A stretch of DNA of 64,000 nt from Oxytricha trifallax (lineage: Eukaryota > Ciliophora > Spirotrichea > Sporadotrichida > Oxytrichidae), in the NCBI GenBank assembly GCA_000711775.1, contig ARYC01000474.1, forward strand, positions 62,001-126,000, given 5' to 3'. Below are positions 12,672 through 23,999 of the stretch, piece by piece. A program made the position numbers and the translations under genes. Below the pieces are notes generated by a model, which searched no databases, was not told the origin of the DNA, and was given only the letters and a program-made list of their open reading frames with translations. Each line of letters begins with the position of its first letter. Within the stretch, counting starts at the first letter, position 1.

Positions 12672-13232
12672 AATCAAATACTTTAAACTTTATAATGATT
12701 ATATTGCCAAATTCATTGCAAATCGAATTTATATAAACTTTAACTAAACAATATTTTGTAAGATAAAAATAGGAATATTTCAATATATTAAAGAGTTTAC
12801 TTGACTAAAGTCAGTAGGATAAATTAGTTTGCTTTACTGAGATTAGACATTAAATTAAGTCAGTACAATACATAAACCTTTTCAGTCTATTTCATACTGA
12901 AATCGATTATTAAAAATAAACTTAAATAGCTTGACAACTGAATTTTTGGTTTTCGAATGAAATAACATACAGAAAATGTATAATTCTACATTTAAATTTA
13001 ATTATTTGAATAACCATTATTCTAATATTATTTATACATATTACAAGGTTATTATCAAATTATTTTATATTTGGGGTTTTAGAAGCTTTCAAAGTTTTGG
13101 TAATTTTCCAAAGTTATGGAATAATCTCAACTTTCAATCTTAAAAATAAAAAATAGTTCATTGATCTCCAAAGTATTTCAAATTTTTTTCCTCAATTTTA
13201 TGATATATAATTTAATAAATTAATTACAATTC
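12672..13232. other. AT-rich spacer
   Basis: No gene recognised between the two plus-strand genes. A short GGGGTTTT occurs at about 13073-13080, too short to be treated as telomeric. Confidence 0.4.
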
Positions 13233-14860
13233 ATGTTAATTTGTAAACATATTTCTGATTCACAATCAGTTAAAAGTTTAGACCCCAAAAATTAAACTTC
13301 TCCAAAAGATAGCAGTCCCCAGCACCATTAATCTTACAATACTCAGAATTCAATAAAGTCTACTGAGGTATCTTAATATATGGTTTAATCAGGAGACAAT
13401 GGAAGTCAATAATGTCAAAAAGAGAAACAATAAAAGGCTGGATTCTCATTATTTGCTTGTTTGAGTAGCAAATAGCCAAAGAAATAGTAGTTAAATCAAT
13501 CTTAAGACAAGGAAATGGAGTAAAAATATAGGTGGGGAATAAAATTAAAATTTTAATTATTGAATAACATTCGATTCTGAATAAATTAATTATTTGCCCA
13601 TAAATATGAATTAAGTCTCTAAATGAAAGAAATAACTTCAATAAGAGTTAAAACCTGCTACAGCGATACTTTAAGAATTAATGGAAAACAGCTTTTAATT
13701 GGGACTAAAAGAGGCCTAAACATTTATGATGTAAAATCAAACTCAGAATTGAACTAAGTTCACTTTTATATGTTAAGCGGACTACAGATACTACAAATAG
13801 TTCCCATTAGAGATAACTTGGACCAAGACTAATATCCTAATCAGTTCTATGTTGGATGCAGAAATTCCACAAGTTTCTATAATTTACAATCAGCTAGCTA
13901 TTATATCATTAATTTTTATTATAAATCCATAGAGTAGACATAAACACAGAGCAAAGCACTCTAATTTATCAATTTAACTGTCTTATAGACATCTTACTGC
14001 ATTAGGGGCCAGTCGGCGGGGTTCAATCTGTCAGATCCTAGAATCCTCGAGTCGTCTGCACGCTAAGGATTTCCCTGCATTAGATGAGCTTCCTGGCGTG
14101 AGTTCAGCTTCCTAGGTAATAGGGAGCAGGATGAAGGTGGTGCTCAACCTTCAAAAGTGAGACGATGAGAACCATAGAAGCCAACGATAATGATTTTTCT
14201 CCCACACCAGGTCAGGTTAATGAGGCTACCACAGCGAAAGGACAGAGACTACTATCTCAGCAGCGGTGGAACCTGGTAAGCGTTTTCTCCAGACTCCTCT
14301 CTAATTGTTTACAGGAAGCAGATCTCTGCGAGCTCTGCGGGGGATACTCCTAGTTCGCTAGGCTCTTATTTCGTATGCATCTCGGTTCGGGGAGATGTGG
14401 AATGGGGGGCGAGGTGGTTTTTCGGAGTTTTCTAGTTCACGACTTGCCACGTCATTGATTGCCACGTCAACTCACTTCAGATACGTCTACGTCACGACTA
14501 AAATTGATGGTTAGATTTTAGTATTAAACAGTGAATTGATTAATATTTAATTTTGAGTATAACTCATTACACACAGACATCTTACTAGAAAGATTAATAT
14601 ACATTAATTCCCTCACTTTCTAAGGTCTCTTGCTTTAAGACACCAAAAGATTGGTTCTACTCACGCTATAGGGTCAAATAGTTTAAATTGAGCTGAGATT
14701 AGACTTAGACTCATTAGACTTTAAGTAGAATAAAGAAAGTTAAAAGTTGTTGTAAAATTCAATTTTTAACGACTAATAAGAAAATTGTAAATTAAAAGAG
14801 ATGTAAATCAATGTAAATAACAACTATTAATTTTTAGAGATAGCAGATAACTAAATCTGA
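13233..14860 (+). CDS. Unknown protein with beta-propeller-like C-terminal half, 4 or more MDSs
   Basis: A Ser/Gln-rich N-terminus (…SVKSLDPKNQTSPKDSSPQ…) leads into beta-strand-like repeats (GKQLLIGTKRGLNIYDV; KRLVLLTLQGQIVQIEL), reminiscent of WD40 or citron-homology propellers; this is inference, no family is certain. IESs: pointer GAATAAA (13537-13543 and 13579-13585, 42-bp unit); pointer ATC (13905-13907 and 13925-13927, only 20 bp per unit); and a 588-bp unit with the 12-bp repeat AGACATCTTACT (13987-13998 and 14575-14586). All three joins keep one frame, e.g. …YQFNCLIDILLERLIYINSL. The ATG at 13233 is the first in frame but unproven. The TGA at 14858-14860 ends the frame as read; a GT-AG stretch at about 14805-14837 could change the last residues. 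Confidence 0.65.
13987..14586. mobile_element. GC-rich 576-bp insert flanked by a 12-bp direct repeat (IES or recent transposon)
   Basis: The repeat AGACATCTTACT lies at 13987-13998 and 14575-14586 inside the propeller-like gene, and the host reading frame is continuous across a precise deletion. The first 480 bp or so of the insert are close to half G+C, while other IESs here are about 80% AT. It contains a tandem TTGCCACGTCA (about 14441-14468), no convincing protein and no terminal inverted repeat. Its 3' part is AT-rich. It may be a short retrotransposed or other foreign sequence with a target-site duplication, or an IES of unusual origin. Confidence 0.7.
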
Positions 14861-15217
14861 TACCAAAATTGAAAATAAAAATGCTCTTTTTATGTATATA
14901 AATTTATATGGGGGTTGAGAACGATTGCCTTCTACACTTAAAGCTATTAATTTAATTATTTATTCACATTATTTATGCTTCGAATCAAGCGTGTTTTAAA
15001 ATCGACTAAATGACATTTTAATTATTTATTAAGAGCAGATAACTATAGAAATTAATGCTGTTTATTTAATTGCTTATATGAAATTAATGAAGCTTAAATA
15101 TAAATTTCTCTAATTTAAATCTTTCTCTTTTTTAATGTTTATTTTCAAAGCAGCTGAAAACTTCTCTCAGTACCCACTAAATTATTATGAATCTTTGGTT
15201 GAGCCTAATTAATTAAT
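14861..15217. other. Spacer; may hold the end of the hinge-protein gene
   Basis: AT-rich except about 15150-15205, where the minus strand gives a less AT-rich open segment next to the palindromic element. This could be the 3' end of the hinge-protein-like gene that continues on the other side of that element. Frame and stop could not be fixed. Confidence 0.35.
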
Positions 15218-15628
15218 ATTGTAAAAATAAATTTGAATTTGGAAAAAAAATTAGGATTAAATATATATTATTGCAAATTCATGGCAGTTAAAATTTGCAA
15301 TATTAGACAATTTTGGACTTATTAGATAGGGAATCCAAAATTAGCTGGACTGATTATTCGCTGTACTATTTTATATCATCTTGAAGCGTTTCTTTTATTT
15401 AACGCATCAAGATTCATTAAATTATACCCTTACATTAAAGTCGAGATACATCTCTCCAGGGATGAGATTAATAGTACAGCCAATAATAAAGTCCAGCTAA
15501 TTTTGGATTCCCTATCTATTAAGTCCAAAATTGTCTAATTTGGCAAATTTTAACTGCCACGAATTTGCAATATTATATATTTAATCTTAATTATTTTATT
15601 CCAAATTCAAATGTATTTCTATAATAAT
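15218..15628. mobile_element. Palindromic TA-flanked element, copy 1
   Basis: About 410 bp forming two inverted arms of about 190 bp around a short loop. Inner arm motifs shared with the other copies are TTAGCTGGAC on the left and GTCCAGCTAA on the right, and a GTAC-containing segment mirrored at the loop. Ends are TTGTAAAAATA and its complement, flanked by TA. This copy has diverged most. It lies at the 3' end of the hinge-protein-like gene, so it may act as an IES there. Confidence 0.8.
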
Positions 15629-15639
15629 ATATAAAGATA

Positions 15640-15977
15640 CTGTAACTTACACAAGCTTCTACACATGTTACATAATCTCTCATTGGGTACATGCATGTTT
15701 TAGTAGGGTTAATCTAATCAATAGAATTATAAGGAATAAATAAAATTAAAATTTATGTTTTTATGTAAAATATATAAAAAATCTTGATGATTGTAGCAAG
15801 TTTTAATTCGCATCTTTCAAGCTTTTCTTTCCAGTATATGCATTGAGGTTTGCAGAATTCAAGGATCATGGGTTTAGGGTCTATGCCTCTATCGATCATT
15901 GAAAGTTAAGAATCTACTGTTACGCTTGAACCAGGCTTGTAGAAGTTTTTGACTGGGAAGTGCAAATTTTTTTCCAT
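15640..15977 (-). CDS. Complex III hinge protein-like (UQCRH/QCR6 type), 3' end interrupted
   Basis: Small acidic-type subunit of the cytochrome bc1 complex, which sits on the intermembrane side near cytochrome c1. The protein starts MEKNLHFPVKNFYKPG and has the family's paired cysteines in helical context: EFCKPQCIYWKEKLERC, then TCMYPMRDYVTCVEAC. The two MDSs (15977 to about 15780 and about 15715-15640) join through pointer AGATT (plus-strand AATCT at 15780-15784 and 15711-15715), giving …TIIKINPTKTC in frame. Just after CVEAC the gene meets the palindromic element at 15218-15628, and the last codons presumably lie beyond it. The assignment rests on the twin CX(n)C pattern and CVEAC, so it is good but not certain. 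Confidence 0.7.
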
Positions 15978-16299
15978 TTTATTTTTAATATTTAATTAGT
16001 AGTTTTAATCTAAGTCTTTAATATAAAATTTTGAAAGCTTATCAAAAAGAGAAATTAAGTTAATTAAAATTACAAGAAAAAAATTGCTAAAGAAAAAGGA
16101 TTAAATTTATGAAATTAAGTTTACTGTATGTTAATTCATTATAATATTTAAAAACCGCTACTTTATGAAGTCAAACAAGTGATATTGCAAAAGTCTACAA
16201 GTCATTATCTTTTAGTAATTTTTCATATCCATTTAATTATTGCCACTTTCCACTATAAAAATAACTAAATATATATAAATATGTTATACTTTATATATA

Positions 16300-19200
16300 T
16301 ATATTATATTGAGATTGAAGCATTCACAACTACCATCAAAAGCCCCTCCAATTGCATACACTCTCGCATCATTTATATCCCCTTGATTGTAACTTTCCTA
16401 AGGGGTATATGGCAAGCATGAATCGAGTACTCTCCTCGAAAACATTCGTGGCAGTACAGTCCATTTATTAGTGTAGAGATCAAACTTATAAGAAGTGTTT
16501 ACATAGGAGAATTGCTCGTTTTTTGAGTCTCCAAATATACCTCCACAGAGTAATATTTCTGATGAGTTTATCGCAACACAGCCGAATTTTATGATTCTTG
16601 AGGGCATTAACACATTTACTTCTGTCCAGGTATCTTACATAACATCGTACTATTCGATTGAGCTTATAATTGAATGTTGATGTAGTCCTCCAAAAACATA
16701 GATGAAATTGTGATTTTTCACTGGACAAGCTCCCTGATATGCTCTGGCTTATCTCATGTCACTGAGTGGAGTCCATTAGTCTAATTCAATTGAGTACTTT
16801 TCAACACTACTAAGCGTTCTTGGGGCTTACCCTGACCCTTCTACATGGCAAAATCCTCCTATCACAATTTAAAACATAAAAATGAAGAACCATAAATTTA
16901 TTTTAAATTATACGAAGAAAATTATAATTACTTTACACAATTTATTTAATATAATATCGAAAATACAGAGTAGTATTATTTAGAATTTTGAATACAAAAA
17001 AATATATATTATTACTTAAAAATAAATTATTGATATAAATTATTTCAAATCTCAAGCTTTAGAGGCATAAATTTTAATAATTACTATAACAAATGGAAAA
17101 AAAAATAAATCAATATTCATTAATAAAAACATATTTTTTTATACATTTTAGTTTATAAATCAATTAACCTTTGATATCAACTGAACAATGACCAAATCTT
17201 CTAACCCTCATATCACTCAGTTTCATCATAAATGAAGGAGCCACTTATGCATTTATTTTAAATGCATTACTCACAGGTTCCCCTGTTTGAGCTTGAACTC
17301 CACCAGTCATAATAAGCAAATCTTTATCATCAGTTTATATATGAACTTGATTATTTTGAACTCGACATAAACTCGAATATCTAAGTGTTCCCTAGAAGTG
17401 TGACTAGGGGTCATATTTTATCGCAGCCCAGAAGTTCTTAAAAATGTCATATTTCAAAAAGAAAGGAATGTCTCCATAGCAATAAATATATCTGTTCTTT
17501 TAGACTATAGAAAAAAATTTCACTAATAAAGATGCAAAAACTTACTAGAGTCAAAGTCTCGTTGATATTCCTAATTTTTCATTTACTCATCGTTCAATAT
17601 TTAGTTATTAAGAGGATTGTAAGTTCGACTGTCATTAAGATTATTGTTATTACTATTTTAATTGTTTCCTATATTCCCATACTTCAATTATTCTATATTT
17701 GGGGAATCCATTAAAATACTCTTGTTTGCATTATTATTATTTCCAGCACTCTCTTATTATAGCATTAAAGAGGGTCTATAAGGGTGTGATGGCTGCCATT
17801 CCATTTATAAATCTGTAAGAGCCCCAAGACTTTATCTGTTTTCATTTAGTTGGTTATTATGAATAGATGAACCTAAATTCAAAGTTCCTTCTAAAGGCAT
17901 TAGCTTAATACTGTTTTTAATACCTGGGCCAGAGTAATCCGCACTCATTCGATTGCTTGAATGCGTAAATTTATTGTTACCGATTGGAGCATTATTCGAT
18001 TAACCTTAATGCTCAATCTTGAATTATGATATCAACTTAAAAGCCTTTTCTATATTGATAGTCAAAGGCCTCAGAGTATCATTAATTTATATAGCTTTCT
18101 TGTCCAGATCAGTCTGGAGATATAAGTCCTGTAATGTATCACTGGCCTGTTTCATTTTATTCATGACATCTTGTATCCTCCCAAGTACAAAAGCACTAGT
18201 TTTATTCATTAACATCTCACTCAACTCTGTATAGGTATGTTTAACAGCCTCTAATCTATTCTGAATGATTAAATATGGCTTCATGGTATCTTCTAGTCGA
18301 ACTTTTTCCTTATCGTATTTTTAATTGAAGTCATTCTTGAGATTTTATTTTTTCTCCTCTATTCTGCGAATCAGTTCCTCGAAGCCCCTATCCAGATTTT
18401 TTTATTATATTTCTTTCAATTTATCGACTTCGTTTAGTTTGCTTTTTAGAAACATTATATTATCATCGTTGATTTGTTGAATATGTGAGAGATTATTATC
18501 TACTTAAACGAGGTCGGATTTCAAATAAACAACTATAAATTCAAGTATTTATTTTATAAATTAAAAAGATATATAGAATGAATAAATAAACAATTTTCAG
18601 ACTTGATCAGTAATACGTAATTACTGAATAATAAGATTTAAATAAAAATATTGATATTTAAATTAAATTCTAACTTACTCGCTTCTTCAAGCTGCGTTAA
18701 CTCATGCCCATTATGATCGTGGAATATGCATTAAATAAAATAATGTTATTTTGGAATATAATTTTTTCCATGAGGAATTTATTTAACATTTTGTTTTTAT
18801 GCAAAGTGAGCAAACTATTTATTAGCATTAATTACAGAAAAATTCAATATCCTTGCTGGTATGCTTCAAACATCATTTTATTAAATAATCTAATAATTTG
18901 TAATAACAAAATTAATCTTAATATTATTAATAATATATATCGAGTGTCTTTGGGATTAGTTGGAGGTTATGAGTTGTTTTAATTGTTTTCTCGCAACATA
19001 GGGGAATTTCTCCCAGATTATGAAAATGATAGTTTGTCATCTTCATAAAAATAAAAAATAAATAATCAATCTTCATAATTCCTATTTGTTCGTTTACTAT
19101 CAACTTTTTTCTCTATAAAATTATGTTACTACTTTTCAAATCTAATTATCCAAACATTGCTTAAAAATATCTATCTGCTTCGAATATCAATGAATGTAAA

Positions 19201-19413
19201 AATAAAGCGTAGTATAAAACTTACATATTATTTTGATGAGTGTTCTATTTGTGATAAAATCTGCTAAACTTTTCTGATTAATTTTAGTTTTACAGAGTGG
19301 GCACTCTTTTTATGAACTTGAAGGCGTTTTTAGTAATTTAAGGATGCATTATTTGCATAGAGAGTGGCCGCATTAACTTATTACCATTGGCACTCTGCTC
19401 TCAACATCAAATT
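16300..19413 (-). CDS. RING / B-box / coiled-coil / Kelch protein (TRIM-like), 5' end missing
   Basis: Minus-strand blocks in order: RING half (FDVESRVPMVIS, CGHSLCKQCI, then KECPLCKTKI; about 19413-19230), a linker (about 19060-18940), the end of a B-box (CIFHDHNGHELTQLEE, about 18722-18665), a long coiled coil (about 18530-18080), an Asn/Ser-rich linker (about 18080-17530), then Kelch repeats (…LLIMTGGVQAQTGE…, about 17510-17160; …NFIYVFGGLHQHS…, LLCGGIFGDSKNE, VYAIGGAFDGS; about 16870-16310). The order matches TRIM-type E3 ubiquitin ligases, with Kelch as substrate-binding propeller. The first RING cysteine pair and the first half of the B-box were not found and may sit in other MDSs. A further minus-strand segment near 16250-16130 may be the true C-terminus. 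Blocks are colinear. Confidence 0.8.
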
Positions 19414-20156
19414 AATATTTATTTATCATAATACATCGGTTTACTAAAAGTCACAATTAAGTAAAAAAAAATGAATTTTTAAAGAAAAAGATATAAAATC
19501 TAAATTCTTGTTAGCATTAATCGCACACCATTAATTCATATGAGTTACTATTTTCTGCTTAATGAGTGGGCGTAGTTGTTATCGGTCTTAATTAAGTTTT
19601 CCCTTTCGCAAATGTACTCAATTATTTATTAGGAAGAAGTGGTTCATTAATATTTATTAATTAAATAAAATAAAATTATACTATTTTTCATAGTATAAAT
19701 TTATAATAAAGTCTTAAACGATAAGTTATCAATAATTTGCTCCAAAAATAATAAAATTCTATAGTTATTAAATAAATTAAAATATTCTATTTTTCAGATT
19801 CTTTTGATTTTGAAGCTGTTGGTAAAATTACTTATTATTGAGACATTAATTAAAATATATTAAATTAATTTTCAATCTTTATTCATACTTATATACAACT
19901 AGTTATCTTTAACTTTTATTGGAATATATTTATAAATTTATAATAATTTGTTAAAATAAAAATATATCTATACAATTATAATATTTATTGAAATGGAAAA
20001 TTTATCCAGGTAAGAATATTTATAAAAAACCATACTTCTTAGGGAATAATATTGTTATAATAATTTAAATATTTTTTTTAAAAAAATATTTATTTATCAA
20101 TTTTATTTATATTTTATTAATTAAATAGCATGAATTAGAGGTGGTTCTGATTTAAT
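19414..20156. other. Spacer with possible small MDS
   Basis: AT-rich. Around 19500-19640 the base composition is less AT-rich and the minus strand reads …IEYICERENLIKTDNNYAHS…, which could be an upstream MDS of the RING gene, but no RING cysteine pair is visible. Otherwise nothing recognised. Confidence 0.3.
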
Positions 20157-21447
20157 ATGAACCTTCATAGAAAGATATTTAAGGATCAATTGATAAGATC
20201 ACTAAGCTCCTCTAATCAGTAAGCTTATAAATTAAATTGGATATATAATACAATTAAAATTAATTAATATTTCTCATATCTGTAACTCATTCAAATTATT
20301 AGTTAGAAGATATAAAAACGATTGATGTAATTGTGCTGCCAGAGCTTGGACTACTAAACTATATGTGGTCAAATAAATAAGAAATAGAGTCATTTCTTGA
20401 AGTTAAAGATGAAGGAGTTACCTTCAAGTTTTGCTCATAATTAGCAACATAGTAATAATAAATCATATATTTTTCTAAATTATATATAGATATGAGTGTT
20501 ATGTGTTTTGTGGGTATGCGGAGAAAGACCTAGAGACTGGAAATTATTATAATTCATAAATGGCAGTTAGTCCTCTCAATTAAAAGTGTAAATAAAAATG
20601 ATTTATTGAATTAATCTTAATAATCAATGAAGTTGATTTAGGTATTTATTTTTATTAAATGGAGGCACTTTGATATAAAATTACAGAAAAACAAATCTCT
20701 TTGTCGATGATTTAACATGGGCTTCAGCAGGTGATGGTTTTAAAACTTTTGACCTTACTTTCCCAAAAAGAAACAATATCTCTGTGAGATGCATGCAAGC
20801 TGTTTGTGCAGATATTGATCCTAATTTATTATTATTCAAAATACTTTATATGCAATATAAACAGAAGAAATTTAGATGATTATTTTTATAAACTTTTAGA
20901 TCCTCACAATCCAAAAAACGAAACATAAGTTTGCGAATTGGGTGAATTCGCTTAGAGAAATTAGGTTGAGCTTATTTTCTTCTCAACTACTTGGGTATTT
21001 GAAAATGATTATGTTTTTAAAAATGAAACGTAGGCGACTAAGGATACTCTTGATTATTGGACAAGTAGATTATCAAAATCATTTTTTTATTAATATGAGG
21101 GAATTTTCTAATATTTCCTCTTTACTATCGACAGTTTTAAGTAAAGTATATATCATTTTATTAGATTAAGTCCATTAGTTTAGTAAAAATAAATCGAAGA
21201 TGGCTTTGACCATTAAATCACTTAAAATAAAGTTTGTTACCTATTGGCTGCAGATAATGTTGGAGTAGAGAAAGGTATTTATTTATTTAATTTTATAATA
21301 ATTTTAATGTATCATAATAATTTAATGATTGATAAAGCAGGCAGCTCTTGTGTTATATAATTTGATAGAACAAGTGGAACAACACAGGTATTAAGTCATT
21401 TAAATATGAGAGAAAATAATATTCTTAGACAAGTTATTTAACTGTGA
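20157..21447 (+). CDS. Carbon-nitrogen hydrolase, resembles protein N-terminal amidase (NTA1-type)
   Basis: Nitrilase-superfamily enzyme; the closest pattern I know is N-terminal Asn/Gln amidase of the N-degron pathway. Starts MNLHRKIFKDQLIR; MDS1 joins MDS2 through ATAT (…KLNWISVTHSNY). The triad is visible: Glu in DVIVLPELGLLNY, Lys in YRKTNLFVDD, Cys in MQAVCADIDPN. Family strings in order are FCGYAEKDLETGNYYNSQ, WASAGDGFKTFDL, TTWVFENDY, YLLAADNVGVEK and GSSCVIQFD. The stop is TGA 21445-21447 after …NNILRQVIQL. At least five IESs separate these blocks; several borders are unresolved. Blocks are colinear. The fit to N-terminal amidase rather than another nitrilase branch is inference. Confidence 0.8.
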
Positions 21448-21599
21448 ATTAATATGGAGAATTTCGATATTATATATATTTTCTTACCATTTTTTCATTA
21501 ATATTGCCTTGAAAACTTGTAAATTTCAAAAGTAAGTAAGCATTCAAAATTTAATAAAATAACCTAAGGTATTATGAAATTAATAAATATCTAAACTTA

Positions 21600-22135
21600 T
21601 ATATTAATGTCCCCAAGAGGATTTTTATCTCTCTACTAATTGTATAAAGATAGTAGAAATCTTGAAAATTATACTATAATTGCTATTAATAATTTACATA
21701 TAGAGTTGTCTGATTATTTTTACTATGTTTCTTAATCAGGTTTTGTATTGTTAGATTTTAATGCTCACCAGTATCCCTTGACTTTACCTGGTGAGATATT
21801 CCCATTGCTTGATAAGACAATTTCACTTCCATATTCAAATAAAATATAAACAATTTAAGACTTATAAATGCTTTTACATACAATATTAACTGACAAATAA
21901 CAGAAAACTTCAATTTAATATATTATCTTTAGAAATGTTGATATGTTAAATAGCTACTCTATTTAATAAGAAGTTTAATATAATAATAAACATTATAAAT
22001 TACATCTCCTCCATGATTTATTTCTCAACATCTGGGTGTATCTTATTCGACCTGAACCCACCATTGGCAGCGGTGGTATTAGTTCGATTAGATGATTATG
22101 AAAACTATGCAATTCTCTATTGATTTTTAGGGTTG
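21600..22135 (+). CDS. Possible gene fragment of unknown function
   Basis: A plus-strand frame reads MSPRGFLSLYQLYKDSRN, …SQSGFVLLDFNAHQYPLTLPG…, …IQYIIFRNVDMLNSY…; then in another frame …STSGCILFDLNPPLAAVVLV… to TGA at about 22132, consistent with an IES between. No family recognised. It lies between the amidase end and the convergent mucin-like gene. It could instead be chance openness, but composition and residue pattern favour coding. Confidence 0.4.
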
Positions 22136-22253
22136 CCTGTTAATGTACTGTTTGAGTTATACGTAGACCCTGTTTTGAATAATTAATTAAATATAAATGA
22201 TTCATAAAAATAAAATATTCTTAATTGGATATAATATGAAAACTGTTTTGTAG

Positions 22254-23993
22254 TCAAAGGTTGGGGAAATATTGTTAGTTGGTCCGTTTTCTGCTGAGGC
22301 GAGCATTTTCCTACTACTTTAGTTTTTCTGATTGTTGAATGCTAATTTACAATTATACAATTGTAAAATGGTTTAATAAAATCAGATCATTTTTCAAATC
22401 TCTAATATGTTGTGAGAAATATATGACATTGTAACATATTTAAAATGCAGGTGAATTCTAACCAAAATGCTAGACTTTAGTGGCTGTAAAGGTGTCCATA
22501 CTTGATACTGTAATAGTCCTAAAAGCTTTCTTGCGTTGGACACAAATCAACAGAATTGCCAAGAAAACCATTATTGCTGCAATTATTGGTACCATTTTAT
22601 AATTTTTTAATTGCAATTAATATTTAATGTGTAAGTGTTTATTATTTTATATTAATGTTTACTTTTTAATTTTACCAAAATATAGACAAGGAGGAGATAA
22701 TCAAAATTATCTGAAGATTCACTCTTGCTGTTAACTTTATTAGTTTTGTAGTTATAGTCAAATAATTAAAAATAGATAAATAATAGAAACTTTATTATCA
22801 ACAAAATTTTGTGATCAAAAATGGAAGACTTATTTTAATTGCCTGATTTAAAGATTTAATAATTTGAAAAATTCTAATGTTAACTTATTCCTAGGAGCTT
22901 ATAATAAAAACAAAAGTAATATATATTTTACTACTTTTAAGAACTTGACTTGGTAGTAGTTGGCGCTGGAGTTGTTGTTGCAGCTTTAGTGGTTGTGCTT
23001 GCTTTTGTAGTTACGCTAGCCTTGGTAGTGATTGGTGCCGATGTAGTCACACTAGCAGCAGTTGTCTTGGGGCTAGTGGTTGTAGCTATATTTATCAAAA
23101 ATAGCATACCAATTATTCTTTAAATGAGCTTAGGCTTGAGTTGTGATAGGAGCTTGAGTCGTGACAGGAGCTTAAGTAGTAGGCTAAGTAGTGACTGGAG
23201 CTTGCGTGGGTGTTGGATTAGATCCTCCATTCGAAGTGCCTCCACTTGTATCTATCACATTTCCATTTGAGTCTATAGTAGTCGTACCGTTGTTACCCAC
23301 ATCTATGGATTTATCACCATTTCCTGTCGAATTTTAAACGTCCCAAGTTTAAAGATTTCTCATTAAAGTTTATTTCCTGATCTGTCCTGGTTAACTTTAC
23401 AAATGTAACATATTACAGAAAATGCTCGTTAGCTTAATGATTTAATTTGATAACTTAAGTATCCATAATAATCAGAAGTAGAGAATAAATTACTACTGTT
23501 TTATTGATTGCCTTCTAATAGCATATGATTTTCGTTTGTTTATGTTTGATTGCTAATCTCACCCAATGACTTGATTTCATCAATTATTTATTTTTCTAAT
23601 CGTTAAATATGTGGTTTGCTGCTTGTCTTTTCTGATTAATTAGGGAATTATTATTTACTCAGAAATTCCATTTCTGAGATATCAATTTTTGCACTAATTT
23701 TCTTGCCATTCTAAATCAGGGAATTGTTAATTTGAGATTCTTAACTGATTTATACCTCATAATCGTTAATTTTAATATCTTCCAAGCATTTCTCACGTTC
23801 TACCTTATAAACCATAATTTAAGCATAATTTAAATTTTATTTTTAATATTTAAAACATCCCGGTTTACTTAATCTTATAGCATTGGAATTTCTTATTATT
23901 TATACTTCGTGAAGTTGAAAAATCAGCAAAAATAAGGAAAAGTAGCAATAATAGGTTTAGCAGCTATTTTAGTTACAATTGTTATAGTTTCAT
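22254..23993 (-). CDS. Mucin-like single-pass membrane protein, 6 or more MDSs
   Basis: Signal peptide (MKLQQLQLKQLLNLLLLLF…) from ATG at 23993, then an extracellular region (…VEREKCLEDIKINDYEVQ…; …IDEIKSLGEISNQTQ…), the motif RNLQTWDVQNSTGNGD, a Thr/Pro/Ala stalk (APVTTQAPITTQA…; TTTKAATTTPAPTTTK), a transmembrane helix (DYLLLVYILVPIIAA then IMVFLAILLICVQRKK), and a cytoplasmic tail. IESs: pointer TTAAAT (plus ATTTAA at 23828-23833 and 23848-23853, 20-bp unit); pointer TGGTA (plus TACCA at 22590-22594 and 22673-22677), which falls within the membrane helix. The tail appears to end in another MDS (…KQQENARLSRKRTNQQ…, TGA at 22254-22256). The same architecture and motif occur in the gene at 34661-36255. 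Confidence 0.75.
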
Positions 23994-23999
23994 ATATAA

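Noticed and set aside
14165-14353. 62-residue ORF in the GC-rich insert
   Set aside because: No domain, no codon pattern like neighbouring genes; any GC-rich stretch will give such frames.
18704-18982. 92-residue plus-strand ORF
   Set aside because: Composition is intergenic and it lies in an IES of the minus-strand TRIM-like gene.
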